Origin: Mesorhizobium ciceri biovar biserrulae WSM1271
GTDB taxonomy: Bacteria; Pseudomonadota; Alphaproteobacteria; Rhizobiales; Rhizobiaceae
Length of the DNA: 64,000 nt
Assembly (NCBI RefSeq): GCF_000185905.1
Contig: NC_014923.1
Location: 620,001-684,000 of the forward strand
Reading direction: 5' to 3'
How positions within the stretch are numbered: the first letter of the stretch is position 1; each line of letters starts with the position of its first letter. The notes under the pieces were generated by a model. That model searched no databases, was not told the origin of the DNA, and saw nothing but the letters and a program-made list of their open reading frames with translations. Positions 55,657 through 64,000 of this stretch are shown here, piece by piece. The translations under genes and the position numbers were made by a program.

Positions 55657-57159
55657 ATGAGCGAAACCATACAGGCACAGGAAGGGATCGGCACGGCGGG
55701 GTCCACCGAGGCGCCGGCCAGCGTGCGCACGGTGCCGCTGTCGCGCGGCCTGTCGACCAAGCTGCTGCTGCTGACCATCGTCTTCGTGCTGCTGGCCGAA
55801 GTGCTGATCTTCCTGCCCTGGATCGCCAGCTACCGGCTGAACTGGCTGAAGGAGCGGCTGAGCACGGCGGCGGCGGTGTCGATCGTGCTGGTGCAGGGTG
55901 AACCCACCTCGCTGTCGCGCACGGCGCAGAACGACGTGCTGATGGCGATCGGCGCCAAGGCGATCGCGGTGCGCGACGGAGGCGTCTCGCGGCTGCTGGT
56001 GGTGGCCGAAATGCCGCCGAAGGTCGACGAACACATCGATATCGCCTCGATCGGCATGATCAAGGGCATGACCGGTGCGCTCGACACGTTGTTTTTCGGC
56101 GGCGACCGTATGCTGCGCGTCTTCGGTCCGGTCGGCGACTCCGACAAGGAGTTCGAGCTGATCATGCCCGACAACAGCCTGCGCAACGCGATGCTGCGCT
56201 ATTCGCGCAACGTCGCCTTCGTCTCGCTGCTGATCTCGCTGTTCACCGCCATGCTGGTCTACGCCGCCATCGACCTGATCATGATCGGGCCGATCCGGAC
56301 GATGACGCGCTCGATGCTGTCCTTCTCCGAGGCGCCCGACGATCCCGGGCGGATCATCCATCCGGCTGCCCGCGCCGACGAGATCGGCGTTGCCGAGCGC
56401 GAGCTGTCGCAGATGCAGGAACGGCTGCAAAAAATGCTCTCCGAGCAGAAGCATCTTGCCGATCTCGGCCTGGCGGTTTCCAAGATCAACCATGACATGC
56501 GCAACATCCTGGCTTCCGCGCAGCTGATGTCGGACCGCTTGCGTCAGGTCAAGGATCCGACGGTGCAGGCCTTCGCGCCGAAACTGCTGCGCGCGCTCGA
56601 CCGCGCCGTGTCTTATTCCGAAGGCGTGCTTCACTACGGCCGCACGCAGGAGCCGCCGCCGGCGCGCCGACGCCTGAGGCTGCGGCAACTGGTCGAGGAC
56701 GTGCACGGCCTGCTGGACATCGAGCAAGGCATCGAGTTCGTCAATTCGGTCGAGCCGGCCTTCGAGGTCGATGCCGATTCCGACCAGTTGTTCAGGGTGC
56801 TGACCAATCTGTGCCGGAATTCCGTGCAGGCGATGGCGGCCGACAGTGAAAGCGCCCTGGTGCGCCGCCTGGCGGTGTCGGCCGTGCGCCTGGGCAGCGT
56901 CAGCCGCATCGCCGTCAGCGACACCGGCCCCGGCCTGCCGCCCAAGGCGCGCGAAAACCTGTTCGCGGCCTTTCGCGGCTCGGCGCGCAGCGGCGGCACC
57001 GGCCTTGGCCTGGCGATCGCGCACGAACTGATCCGCGCGCACGGCGGCACGGTCGAGCTGGTCGAGAGCATTGGCGGGCGCACCACATTCGCCGTCACCA
57101 TCCCCGACCAGCCGGTCCGGCTCGACCAGGCCCGCAACGGCCTGCGCCGCCCGGCGTGA
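55657..57159 (+). CDS. Sensor histidine kinase (orphan)
   Basis: 500 residues. Two membrane helices (about 34-56 and 186-207) enclose a periplasmic domain of about 130 residues; a HAMP-like linker (210-265) follows. The phospho-acceptor is H279 in KINHDMRNILASAQL. The ATPase domain has the N box LTNLCRNSVQAMA (about 383-395), DTGPGLPP and GTGLGLAIAHELI. No response regulator gene is adjacent, so the partner is elsewhere. In relatives such a kinase often sits near rpmH, so it may be part of the core region. Divergent from rpmH. Confidence 0.9.
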   Translation: MSETIQAQEGIGTAGSTEAPASVRTVPLSRGLSTKLLLLTIVFVLLAEVLIFLPWIASYRLNWLKERLSTAAAVSIVLVQGEPTSLSRTAQNDVLMAIGAKAIAVRDGGVSRLLVVAEMPPKVDEHIDIASIGMIKGMTGALDTLFFGGDRMLRVFGPVGDSDKEFELIMPDNSLRNAMLRYSRNVAFVSLLISLFTAMLVYAAIDLIMIGPIRTMTRSMLSFSEAPDDPGRIIHPAARADEIGVAERELSQMQERLQKMLSEQKHLADLGLAVSKINHDMRNILASAQLMSDRLRQVKDPTVQAFAPKLLRALDRAVSYSEGVLHYGRTQEPPPARRRLRLRQLVEDVHGLLDIEQGIEFVNSVEPAFEVDADSDQLFRVLTNLCRNSVQAMAADSESALVRRLAVSAVRLGSVSRIAVSDTGPGLPPKARENLFAAFRGSARSGGTGLGLAIAHELIRAHGGTVELVESIGGRTTFAVTIPDQPVRLDQARNGLRRPA

Positions 57160-57482
57160 GGTTCTTGACCGGTTTCCGCTTGGCAACACCTAGCTTTTCG
57201 GTCTCACCCCTTCCTTCCAGAAACATGTCGCTCGCGAAACGGCCTTTTGCCCTGAGAGGCCGGCATGCATGGAAAGCGCATCGTCTGAACCACCCAGACA
57301 CGATGCGCTTTGGTTGTTTTGAGGCGCCGAGAAGCGAGCTGTCATTGCCGGATGACACGCCTGCGACAAAACTTTTACCGGATCGGCTTGCTTTTCGGAA
57401 ATTCAGTCGCTAGGGAACACGTCTCGTCGCGACCGGTCGTTCACGATCGGATCGCGGGGTCATGGAAAGCATGGCCTGTTGC
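57160..57482. other. Intergenic stretch before tRNA-Arg
   Basis: 323 bp with no credible gene. It holds a strong hairpin (57273-57311), described separately, and the unidentified promoter of the tRNA gene. Confidence 0.6.
57273..57311 (+). terminator. Long-stem hairpin downstream of the sensor kinase gene
   Basis: AAAGCGCATCGT, 15-nt loop ctgaaccacccagac, ACGATGCGCTTT: a perfect 12-bp stem followed by ggttgtttt. Probably the terminator of the kinase transcript, though 114 bp downstream of its stop. Confidence 0.55.
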
Positions 57483-57559
57483 GCGCCCGTAGCTCAGCTG
57501 GATAGAGCACCAGACTACGAATCTGGGGGTCAGGAGTTCGAATCTCTTCGGGCGCGCCA
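57483..57559 (+). tRNA. tRNA-Arg (anticodon ACG)
   Basis: 77 nt with CCA encoded. Acceptor stem GCGCCCG/CGGGCGC, D-arm AGCTCAGCTGGATAGAGC, anticodon stem CCAGA/TCTGG with loop CTACGAA (anticodon ACG, read as ICG after A34 editing by TadA), T-loop TTCGAAT. Reads CGU, CGC and CGA codons. The T-arm is repeated 139 bp downstream, and the following genes look accessory, so the site may have served as an integration target. Confidence 0.97.
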
Positions 57560-57925
57560 AAACCATTCATCGTTTCCCTGCGACGATATAGCTGCCGAAT
57601 TGGTGCCTACGCGACGAGCGGGGAATAGCCTGCGAGCGAAAAAGCGTAGAAACGGCGGCGTTAGGCAGTAAAGAGTTCGAATCTCTTCAGATTGGCGGAG
57701 TTCCGACGCGGCCGGAGCGGAGTTCCAAGCGGTGATTGATGTGGATGGTGCCGACGACGATCTGACAGCGATCTCCCGATAGGCGAGCATCATTTGTATC
57801 AGATCATGGATCGAGGTCAGCAGGCGCTCATGCCACTTGGTCGGCGTGCGTCAGTCACTCGAAACCTGCTTCGGTTTTGTCCGGCATCCGCGGCATTGTC
57901 CCCGTGCGCAGCGGCCTTCCCGGGT
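57560..57925. other. Intergenic stretch after tRNA-Arg
   Basis: 366 bp without a credible gene. It contains the 16-bp T-arm duplication at 57673-57688 but no integrase fragment, second tRNA or other signal that I can see. Confidence 0.55.
57673..57688 (+). repeat. Duplicated tRNA-Arg T-arm fragment
   Basis: GAGTTCGAATCTCTTC, identical to 57534-57549 within tRNA-Arg. The flanks differ (AGATTGGCG follows, not GGGCGCG), so it is not a second tRNA. Possible relic of an attachment site. Confidence 0.6.
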
Positions 57926-58396
57926 TCAGGAAAGCATTTCGACGCGCAGCGGATGTTCTCCGCGCGTCAGAAGGGGCGCCGGGCCCTGGTCCAGTCGCCC
58001 GAGCCGGATCAGGCCGCGCGACCAGCGGTAGGGACCATGAAACATCGCCAGATTGCCCCAGGGGGCGTAGTAGCAGAGATCGCCAGTCGCCTCGTTGCCG
58101 AAGCGACCGCTGCCTTCCTCGGTGAGCTTGCGCGGCAGGTAGGCGATCTTCTCGTTGGTCGAATAGTCGTCGATCGTCAGATCCAGCGGCAGGATCGAGA
58201 CCAGATCGTGCGCGGAAGGATTGTCCTCCAGCGTCGCCGTGAAATCCTGATCCCCGAAGATGAATCTAAGGCGCATGGTGGCTCCTTTCCTATCCGTGGC
58301 TGCGTCGGTCTGAGAGCGCACCGAAGAGGGGAGCGCGAGGCTGGCAGCACCTGCCAGCAAGGTGCGGCGTGAAAGCCATACGGCGGCGCGTGTCAT
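57926..58396 (-). CDS. Tat-exported cyclophilin-like fold protein
   Basis: 156 residues. N-terminal twin-arginine signal (LSRRTLLAGAASLALPSSV), mature domain beginning MRLRFIFGDQDFTATLEDNP. The motif ATGDLCYYAPWGNLAMF and YRWSRGLIRLGRL match the bacterial cyclophilin-like family (PF18050), which has the barrel fold but no demonstrated prolyl isomerase activity. GGGAGA lies six bases before the ATG. Followed on the same strand by nothing close; it is the last gene of a Tat-rich cluster. Confidence 0.8.
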   Translation of the reverse strand: MTRAAVWLSRRTLLAGAASLALPSSVRSQTDAATDRKGATMRLRFIFGDQDFTATLEDNPSAHDLVSILPLDLTIDDYSTNEKIAYLPRKLTEEGSGRFGNEATGDLCYYAPWGNLAMFHGPYRWSRGLIRLGRLDQGPAPLLTRGEHPLRVEMLS

Positions 58397-58470
58397 TTAA
58401 AGTCTCCCGGTCGGTGCGGCCATGTCCATCGTTCCTGCACACGGCCGCACCCTTCGACGATACGACCTGG

Positions 58471-59565
58471 TCAGGCAGCGAGATGCTGGTTGAAGAAGCT
58501 GGTCAGCTTGTCGAACGGAATCACGTCCACCTTGTCGTAAAGATCGGTGTGGCTGGCGCCTGGAATGATCATGAGTTCCTTCGGCTCCGCCGCTGCCGCG
58601 AAGGCGGTTTCGCTGAAGTAGCGCGAATGGGCCTTTTCGCCATGGATGAACAGGATCGGGCGCGGCGAGATTTCAGCGATGTAGGTCAGGATCGGCATAT
58701 TCATGAACGACAGCGGCGTGGTCTGCGTCCAGGAATTGCCTGAGTTGACCGCGCGCGCATGGTAGCCGCGCGGCGTCCTGTAATAGTCATGGTAGTCGAC
58801 CAGGAACTGCGCCTCGCCGCCGTGCAGGTCGTTGTAGGGTGGTTGATAGGCTGGCGCGCCGTTTTCCGCATCCGTCCAACGCTGCCGACCCAGTTGCTCC
58901 AATGTCTGTGCGCGCTGTTCGGGGGTCACGCTGTCGTTGTAGCCCTTCGACATAACACGGGTCATGTCGTACATGGTGCTCGCCACCACGGCCTTGACGC
59001 GCTTGTCTGCGGCGACGGCATTCAAAGCCATGCCGCCCCAGCCGCAGATGCCGATGACGCCGATGCGCTCACGGTCGACTGCGGCGTGCAGGCCGAGATA
59101 GTCGACGGCCGCGCTGAAATCCTCGGTGTTGATGTCCGGCGAAGCGAGATTGCGCGGCTCGCCGCCGCTTTCGCCGGTGTAGGACGGATCGAAAGCCAGT
59201 GCGACGAAGCCGCGCTCGGCCATCGTCTGCGCGTAAAGGCCAGAGGATTGTTCCTTAACAGCGCCGAACGGACCGCCGACGGCAAGCGCCGGCAGACGTC
59301 CGCCGGCCCGGTCCTTCGGCAGATAGAGATCACCCGACAGTGTGATGCCGTAGCGGTTCTTGAATGTGATCTTCTCGTGATCGATCTTATCGCTGAGCGG
59401 AAAGACCTTATCCCATTGCTTTGACATATTCTGAGCCTTTGCTTTGAAGGGGTTGGATATTGAAACTGCACCGAAGGCGGCGACGCCTGCGCCGGTCAAC
59501 TTCAACAGTTCGCGCCGGTGGATGACGCTTGCCGAATTTTTCGTGTCAGGGGTATTCATGGGCAT
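58471..59565 (-). CDS. Tat-exported alpha/beta hydrolase with cysteine nucleophile motif
   Basis: 364 residues. Tat signal HRRELLKLTGAGVAAFGAVS (16-35), then an alpha/beta hydrolase of the YcjY/dienelactone-hydrolase-like group. The nucleophile elbow reads GICGWGG (C174), with Cys where most esterases have Ser; family partners D and H are likely in RPILFIHGEKAHSRY and GASHTDLYD. AGGAGA seven bases before ATG 59565. Overlaps the stop of the MFS gene by 10 bp, so MFS and hydrolase are one operon. Substrate unknown. Confidence 0.83.
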   Translation of the reverse strand: MPMNTPDTKNSASVIHRRELLKLTGAGVAAFGAVSISNPFKAKAQNMSKQWDKVFPLSDKIDHEKITFKNRYGITLSGDLYLPKDRAGGRLPALAVGGPFGAVKEQSSGLYAQTMAERGFVALAFDPSYTGESGGEPRNLASPDINTEDFSAAVDYLGLHAAVDRERIGVIGICGWGGMALNAVAADKRVKAVVASTMYDMTRVMSKGYNDSVTPEQRAQTLEQLGRQRWTDAENGAPAYQPPYNDLHGGEAQFLVDYHDYYRTPRGYHARAVNSGNSWTQTTPLSFMNMPILTYIAEISPRPILFIHGEKAHSRYFSETAFAAAAEPKELMIIPGASHTDLYDKVDVIPFDKLTSFFNQHLAA

Positions 59566-60815
59566 TTCCGATCTCCTGTTGGTATGAATTGGGATTGGGC
59601 AGTTCGTTGAACGAACGTCAGTGCGGGGCGTCCGGGCTTCAGCAACCGCCGGCCATTGCCGATCAGGGCGATTGCAAGGCCGGCGAGAACCACGCTGCCG
59701 GCGAAGGTCGCGAAGACCGTCATGCCATCCAGCAGCAGCCCGCCGACCACGGCACCGAGCAGGATCGACGCCTGGATGGCTGCGACCATCAGGCTTCCGG
59801 CGGCTTCCGGCGCATCGTCCGCGTTTTGGGACATCCACGTCATCCAGATCACAGACATTGCGGTGTTCGCCGCGCCCCAGAGAGCAAGGAAGAGGCCGGC
59901 GGCGGCTACCGAACCGCCGAGAAGCAGGAGCCCCAGCGTGCAGCCGCCCATCAGCAGCGCGGGCAACCGCAGCAGCGGTGCGACATTGCCGCTCACGAAA
60001 CGCCCTGCCGCCCATGTTCCGAGGAAGCCCGCACAGCCCAGTACAAGCAACAGGATCGAGAGCGTCCCCACGTTGACGCCCGTCACCTGCTCCAGGAAGG
60101 GGCGCAGATAGGTGAACATGGTGAAGGCCGAGCCCCAGGATAACATCGAGGCAATAAGGCCGCGCAGGAAATGGGGGCGCTTCAGCAGGCCGAACATCGT
60201 CCGGAAATCCTGCCGCTGGCGCGCGGGCAACGACGGCAGCGCGATCAAGTGCCAGACGAGGTTGATGGCGACGATTGGCGTCAGCGCCCAGAACACCGCG
60301 CGCCAGCCGAACACGGCGCCGAGATAGCTGCCGATCGGCGCGGCGAAGGCCGCAGCGATCGCCTGTCCGCCATACATCAAGGCGAGCGCGCGCGGCACAT
60401 CCCTTTCAGGGACCAGCCGCATGATGACGGCGGTGGCCAGTGCCCAGAAGCCGCCGATGCAGATGCCCAACAGGCCTCGACCGAGCATCAGCACGGAGAA
60501 ATTCGGGGCCGCCGCAACCAGAACCAGTGACAACAGCATGAAAGCCGTCATCGCGACCAGAACCCATTTGCGGTTCAGCGTTCCAGCGGCAGTGGTGATG
60601 ACCATGCTCGCCGCTATGGCGAAAAGACCGCTGATCGAGATCGCCTGTCCGGTCTGTCCCTCAGTTGCGCGCAATCCTTCGGCCATGGGGGTGAGCAGGC
60701 TGACCGGCATGAATTCCGAGGCGATCAGCATTGCCACACACAGTGCCATCGAAAGAACCGCGCCCCAGGCGGCGTCCGGTTTGCTATCCGCATCGGTTGC
60801 GGCGGCAATCGCCAT
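59556..60815 (-). CDS. MFS transporter (DHA1, AraJ-like)
   Basis: 419 residues, 12 membrane helices. SEFMPVSLLTPMAEGL in helix 1 and RGLLGICIGGFWALATAV in helix 4 are typical of the AraJ/PbuE-type drug or sugar exporters. ATG 60815 with CAGGAGC upstream; longer in-frame starts reach into the promoter. Divergent from the LysR gene, which probably controls it and the overlapping hydrolase gene. Confidence 0.88.
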   Translation of the reverse strand: MAIAAATDADSKPDAAWGAVLSMALCVAMLIASEFMPVSLLTPMAEGLRATEGQTGQAISISGLFAIAASMVITTAAGTLNRKWVLVAMTAFMLLSLVLVAAAPNFSVLMLGRGLLGICIGGFWALATAVIMRLVPERDVPRALALMYGGQAIAAAFAAPIGSYLGAVFGWRAVFWALTPIVAINLVWHLIALPSLPARQRQDFRTMFGLLKRPHFLRGLIASMLSWGSAFTMFTYLRPFLEQVTGVNVGTLSILLLVLGCAGFLGTWAAGRFVSGNVAPLLRLPALLMGGCTLGLLLLGGSVAAAGLFLALWGAANTAMSVIWMTWMSQNADDAPEAAGSLMVAAIQASILLGAVVGGLLLDGMTVFATFAGSVVLAGLAIALIGNGRRLLKPGRPALTFVQRTAQSQFIPTGDRKCP

Positions 60816-60948
60816 GTCGTTTGCTCCTGCTGAATTGTTGCAACGCAAAACTAGTGGCTTTGCCATAAAGCGATTAGCCATCGAAATTCGCATGAACTAA
60901 TCGACCACATCGAATAATGTGCTGCGGCATGGCAAACGAGAGAAGCTC

Positions 60949-61842
60949 ATGGCCAAAACCGACCTCAATCAACTGACGTGGTTTCAGGCCGTCGCCGAGG
61001 AGCGCAGCTTCACCAAGGCGGCGGCAAAGCTCGGCGTCGCGCAGTCGACGCTCAGTCACAGGATCAAGCAGCTCGAAGCGCAAATGGGCATACGCCTCCT
61101 GACCCGCACCACGCGCAATGTCGCGACGACCGCCGCAGGCGAGCGGCTGTTACAGACGATCGCCCCGCGCATCGGCGAAATCGAGGATGAGATCGCCGCG
61201 TTGATGGCGTTTCGTGAAAAACCCTCGGGCTCGATCAGGCTGACGCTGTCCGACCACGCGCTTGAAAGCGTGGTTTGGCCCAAGCTGAAGCCGATCCTCA
61301 GCGCCTATCCCGATATCGGTGTCGAACTGATCCTGGACAGCACGTTCCGCAACATCGTCGAGGAGGGCTTCGACGCGGGCGTCCGGTTGGGAGAGAGCGT
61401 CGAGAAGGACATGATCGCGGTCCGAATTGGTCCGGACTGGCGTTTGGTGGCCGTGGCTTCTCCCGACTATTTCGCCGCGCGTGGTGTGCCTGAGCACCCA
61501 CAGGACCTGATCCGCCACGTCTGCATCAACATGCGTCACGAGACCGCCGGCGGTCTTTATGCATGGGAGTTCGAGAAGGATGGGCAGGCGTTGCGCGTCC
61601 GGGTAAACGGCCAGCTGACCTTCAACAATTCCTATGCCATGATCGACGCAGCCGTGCACGGCTACGGCATCGCCTATGTGCCCGAGAACATCGTGGAGCA
61701 GCACATCGCCTCGGGCCTGCTGGTGCAGGTTCTCGATGATTGGTCGCCCTTCTTCGACGGTTATTTCCTCTATTATCCGAGCCGTCGTCAGAATCTTCCC
61801 GCGTTCAAGGTCATCGTCGACGCGCTACGACATCGGAATTGA
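60949..61842 (+). CDS. LysR family transcriptional regulator
   Basis: 297 residues. N-terminal winged helix (LTWFQAVAEERSFTKAAAKL and VAQSTLSHRIKQLEAQMGIR) and LysR substrate domain (about 88-295). Belongs to the group with GVRLGESVEKDMIAVRIGPD. ATG 60949 has AGAGAAG upstream; the start ten codons earlier is rejected. Divergent from the MFS-hydrolase operon with a 133-bp shared region, the usual arrangement for a LysR activator and its target. Confidence 0.92.
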   Translation: MAKTDLNQLTWFQAVAEERSFTKAAAKLGVAQSTLSHRIKQLEAQMGIRLLTRTTRNVATTAAGERLLQTIAPRIGEIEDEIAALMAFREKPSGSIRLTLSDHALESVVWPKLKPILSAYPDIGVELILDSTFRNIVEEGFDAGVRLGESVEKDMIAVRIGPDWRLVAVASPDYFAARGVPEHPQDLIRHVCINMRHETAGGLYAWEFEKDGQALRVRVNGQLTFNNSYAMIDAAVHGYGIAYVPENIVEQHIASGLLVQVLDDWSPFFDGYFLYYPSRRQNLPAFKVIVDALRHRN

Positions 61843-62119
61843 GACAAGAGGATCTAACCCGCGCGATTGGGTGCACGCCGAGCCCGTTTCGCCCCGCTCG
61901 CATAGAACCCACCTGCGGAAGACACGGTATTTTCCGGATCTCGGGCATCAAGATCGTCCTTGCCACGCCCGCTCTATCGCCACGCCTCGTTCGGCTCGTC
62001 TTCGCACGTCGAGAACGCAAAGCGGGGCGGGATGTTGCAGAGCAAATCTTCGCAGCGCCATCACCCCAATGTGCGTGGTAAGACCGCGACAGGCGCAACC
62101 AGCGGAGCCTGATTTGACC

Positions 62120-62878
62120 ATGACCTCTACCCCCATCAAGCGCGCTTTGATCACCGGGGCCGGAGCGGCCGACGGCATCGGTTTCGCCATTGCCCGCCAG
62201 CTCGGCCATGCCGGCCATGCCGTTTTTCTCACCGGTGCCAGTGGGCGTGTGCTCGATCGCGCCGTTGAGCTCCGTGCAGAAGGCATCGACGCCAAGGCCG
62301 TGGTCGCCGATCTCACCATAGCTGCCGATGTCGCGCGGCTGCGGGCCAATGTCGGCGCGGTCGGCATCCTGGTCAACAATGCCGGCATGGGCTCGCTGGC
62401 ATCGCCATCGGTCGACAAGTCGTTTCTCGCCATGACCGAGGCCGACTGGGACCATGGGATCGACGTCAGCCTTAAGACCGCATTCCTCGTCACCAAGACG
62501 TTTCTGCCGGCGATGGTCGAAGCGGGCTATGGGCGCATCGTCAATGTGGCGTCGGTCACCGGGCCGCTGGTGTCTTTCGAAGGCACATCAGCCTATTCCG
62601 CCGCCAAGGCCGGCATGGTCGGCCTGACGCGGACGCTGGCGCTCGAAGTGGCGAAAAGCGGCATCACAGCCAATGCCGTGGCTCCCGGCTGGATCGAAAC
62701 GGGATCGTCGAGCGAGATGGAGCGGCAAGCCGCCCTGAATACGCCGCCGGCGCGGGCCGGGCGACCGGATGAGGTGGCCGCCGCGGTCGTGTTCCTGGCC
62801 TCGGAAGGCGCCAGCTATGTCAACGGCGCCCTGCTGGTGGTCGATGGCGGCAACAGCCTTCAGGAGCGCAAGGGCTGA
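62120..62878 (+). CDS. SDR family oxidoreductase
   Basis: 252 residues, classical short-chain dehydrogenase. NAD(P) site ITGAGAADGIGFAIA, NNAG motif in VNNAGMGSL, catalytic Ser in VNVASVTGP and Y-x3-K in YSAAKAGM; PGWIETGSSSEM follows. FabG-like in length and motifs but without fatty-acid genes around, so the substrate is unknown. ATG 62120 begins right before the Rossmann fold; the frame is open far upstream without family similarity. Confidence 0.92.
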   Translation: MTSTPIKRALITGAGAADGIGFAIARQLGHAGHAVFLTGASGRVLDRAVELRAEGIDAKAVVADLTIAADVARLRANVGAVGILVNNAGMGSLASPSVDKSFLAMTEADWDHGIDVSLKTAFLVTKTFLPAMVEAGYGRIVNVASVTGPLVSFEGTSAYSAAKAGMVGLTRTLALEVAKSGITANAVAPGWIETGSSSEMERQAALNTPPARAGRPDEVAAAVVFLASEGASYVNGALLVVDGGNSLQERKG

Positions 62879-62906
62879 AGCCGTCCAACGCGTCGGGTGC
62901 GAGAAT

Positions 62907-63563
62907 TCAGCCTTTGCCCGAGCTTTTGCCTACCCCCGGCGCTTCCGGCCTGAGATAGACGGCCAAGCAGCAGCAACAGATCGCCAAGCCCGCGACTGGA
63001 TATTTCAGGGCGACCAGCCCCGCCAGCGCGAATAGGCAGAGCGTCGCGAGCGACCGGATGCGCATGCGCTTGCGCACCGCGAGCGGAACCGCGTTCTCCG
63101 GCATCGGGTCGATGAGTTCGCGGATCAGAAGAATGTAGGTCAGGTTCACCAGGAAGAAGACGGCGGCGTAGAAGGCGACCGGCTGCGGCGCCAGCTCGCT
63201 GACCGCCATCCACGCGGTCGCCAGCGGCAGCAGCGAAACCGAGAACAGATGCGCGAAATTGTACCACATCAGGCTGGCTGTCGCCTCCCTGGCGTGGCGT
63301 AACAGATGATGATGGTTCGCCCAGACGATGGCGATGAAGAGATAGCTGACGCTGTAGCTCAGCCATGTCGGCCAGAGCTCCAGAAGCGCCTTGAACGTCG
63401 GCAACTCCGGCGGGCGCAAGTCGAGGACCAGCACCGTGATGAGGACGGCGAACACGCCATCCGAAAATGCGCTCAACCGATCGAGCCCTGTCGAGGGAAG
63501 CACTGGACCGTCCTCGTCGCAGTTCGTGAGACATATAGTAGTGCTGTCGATAGCAATATCCAT
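62907..63563 (-). CDS. TMEM175/DUF1211 family potassium channel-like protein
   Basis: 218 residues with about six hydrophobic segments. The family signature RLSAFSDGVFAVLITVLVLD (R-x3-FSD in helix 1) is clear near residue 30, and WANHHHLLRHA follows helix 3. Bacterial members form tetrameric K+ channels. The start could be 63578; ATG 63563 was chosen to keep an ordinary cytoplasmic N-terminus. Lies just downstream of the FCD regulator gene on the same strand (37 bp). Confidence 0.85.
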   Translation of the reverse strand: MDIAIDSTTICLTNCDEDGPVLPSTGLDRLSAFSDGVFAVLITVLVLDLRPPELPTFKALLELWPTWLSYSVSYLFIAIVWANHHHLLRHAREATASLMWYNFAHLFSVSLLPLATAWMAVSELAPQPVAFYAAVFFLVNLTYILLIRELIDPMPENAVPLAVRKRMRIRSLATLCLFALAGLVALKYPVAGLAICCCCLAVYLRPEAPGVGKSSGKG

Positions 63564-63600
63564 GGCCGCTCGGACCATCTGACGCCGCCGCCAGCGCCGC

Positions 63601-64000
63601 TCAGGACGCCTTGGCCAGAAAACTCTGGTAGTCCGATTTCGCCTGCAGCAGGCGCAGCACATTGTCGCGCGAGCCCCTTACGTGGGCGCGGGCCAGCGTG
63701 CCGGCTCGGGCGGCATCGCCGGCGCAGATCGCCTCGACGATCTCGGCATGCTCGTCGCGGGCGATCTTCCATTCGTCGAGCCACAACAGTTCGGTCCAGA
63801 CATAGTGCTGGCACTTGTCGAGGATGCCGCACAGCATGCCATGCAGCATCGCATTGCCGCTGATTTCGGCGATGACGCGGTGCAGGTCGATGCCGACTTC
63901 GAGCTCCTGGAATTTTTCGCGCGTGGTGCGCTCCGGAATGGCGGCCAGCCGCTCGCATTCGGCCAGCATGGCACGCAGCCGCGCCTTGTCCTGTTCCGTC
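63601..64000 (-). CDS. GntR family regulator, FCD ligand-binding domain (5' partial)
   Basis: C-terminal 132 residues; the frame is open to the window edge, so the N-terminal helix-turn-helix is outside. All-helical FCD domain of the FadR subfamily: DLHRVIAEISGNAMLHGML with a metal-binding-type H, then DEWKIARDEHAEIVEAICAGDAARAG and a final HVRGSRDNVL. Such regulators sense carboxylic acids and often control the gene behind them. Confidence 0.88.
   Translation of the reverse strand, partial: TEQDKARLRAMLAECERLAAIPERTTREKFQELEVGIDLHRVIAEISGNAMLHGMLCGILDKCQHYVWTELLWLDEWKIARDEHAEIVEAICAGDAARAGTLARAHVRGSRDNVLRLLQAKSDYQSFLAKAS

Noticed and set aside
54874..55657. Replication origin next to rpmH-rnpA
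   Set aside because: In some bacteria dnaA/oriC adjoins rpmH, but no dnaA gene or cluster of DnaA boxes is visible here.

Overview
The window is GC-rich DNA from an alphaproteobacterium of the order Rhizobiales. A Mesorhizobium-like genome fits best, but species cannot be fixed by reading alone. Pointers are the rpmH-rnpA-yidC-engB-argB and def-fmt-truA-dapE-dapD housekeeping neighbourhoods, dense ABC, LacI, LysR and MarR gene content, and a dispersed intergenic palindromic repeat present in six copies. No phage, transposase, CRISPR or rRNA is seen. Gene 1 and the last gene run off the window edges.

Layout. 1-6966: a tightly overlapping + strand operon with a molybdenum hydroxylase (FAD subunit, then a fused 2Fe-2S/molybdopterin subunit), a 6-hydroxynicotinate-reductase-like iron-sulfur protein, a UPF0280 protein, an AA_synth-family protein and a MarR regulator. 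It is probably an uncharacterised pathway for an N-heterocycle or a related compound. 7009-12110: a sugar-type ABC importer (ATPase, permease, binding protein) divergent from its LacI regulator, with two matching operators. 12144-19734: two luciferase-like flavin oxidoreductases, an AI-2E-type exporter, a SugE/Gdx exporter under a guanidine-II (mini-ykkC) riboswitch, small proteins, a transglutaminase-like protein, a CDF cation exporter and a GFA protein. 19755-29754: rmuC, def, fmt, truA, dapE and dapD, interspersed with accessory genes. 29897-37534: LOG protein, HAD nucleotidase, diguanylate cyclase, a GMC oxidoreductase with a small Tat-type partner, phenylalanine hydroxylase with a divergent Lrp regulator, and a BchE-like radical SAM protein.

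37543-55378: the normally compact rpmH-rnpA-yidC-engB-argB cluster is spread over 18 kb by two accessory blocks. They lie on either side of engB and mirror each other: each has an EmrAB drug-efflux pair, its own regulator (TetR or MarR) and a secreted fasciclin protein. The left block also has an ECF sigma/anti-sigma pair, a Tat-exported MsrB and a frameshifted amidase. 55657-64000: an orphan sensor kinase and tRNA-Arg(ACG), followed by a duplicated T-arm fragment. Then come accessory genes: a cyclophilin-like Tat protein, a Tat hydrolase with MFS exporter and LysR regulator, an SDR, a TMEM175-type channel and a truncated GntR/FCD regulator.

Regulatory signals read directly include the guanidine-II riboswitch, paired LacI and TetR operators with matching promoters, a candidate sigma-54 promoter before the GMC gene, the rpmH promoter and several terminator hairpins. 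Start codons were chosen from Shine-Dalgarno spacing, stop/start overlaps and family length.
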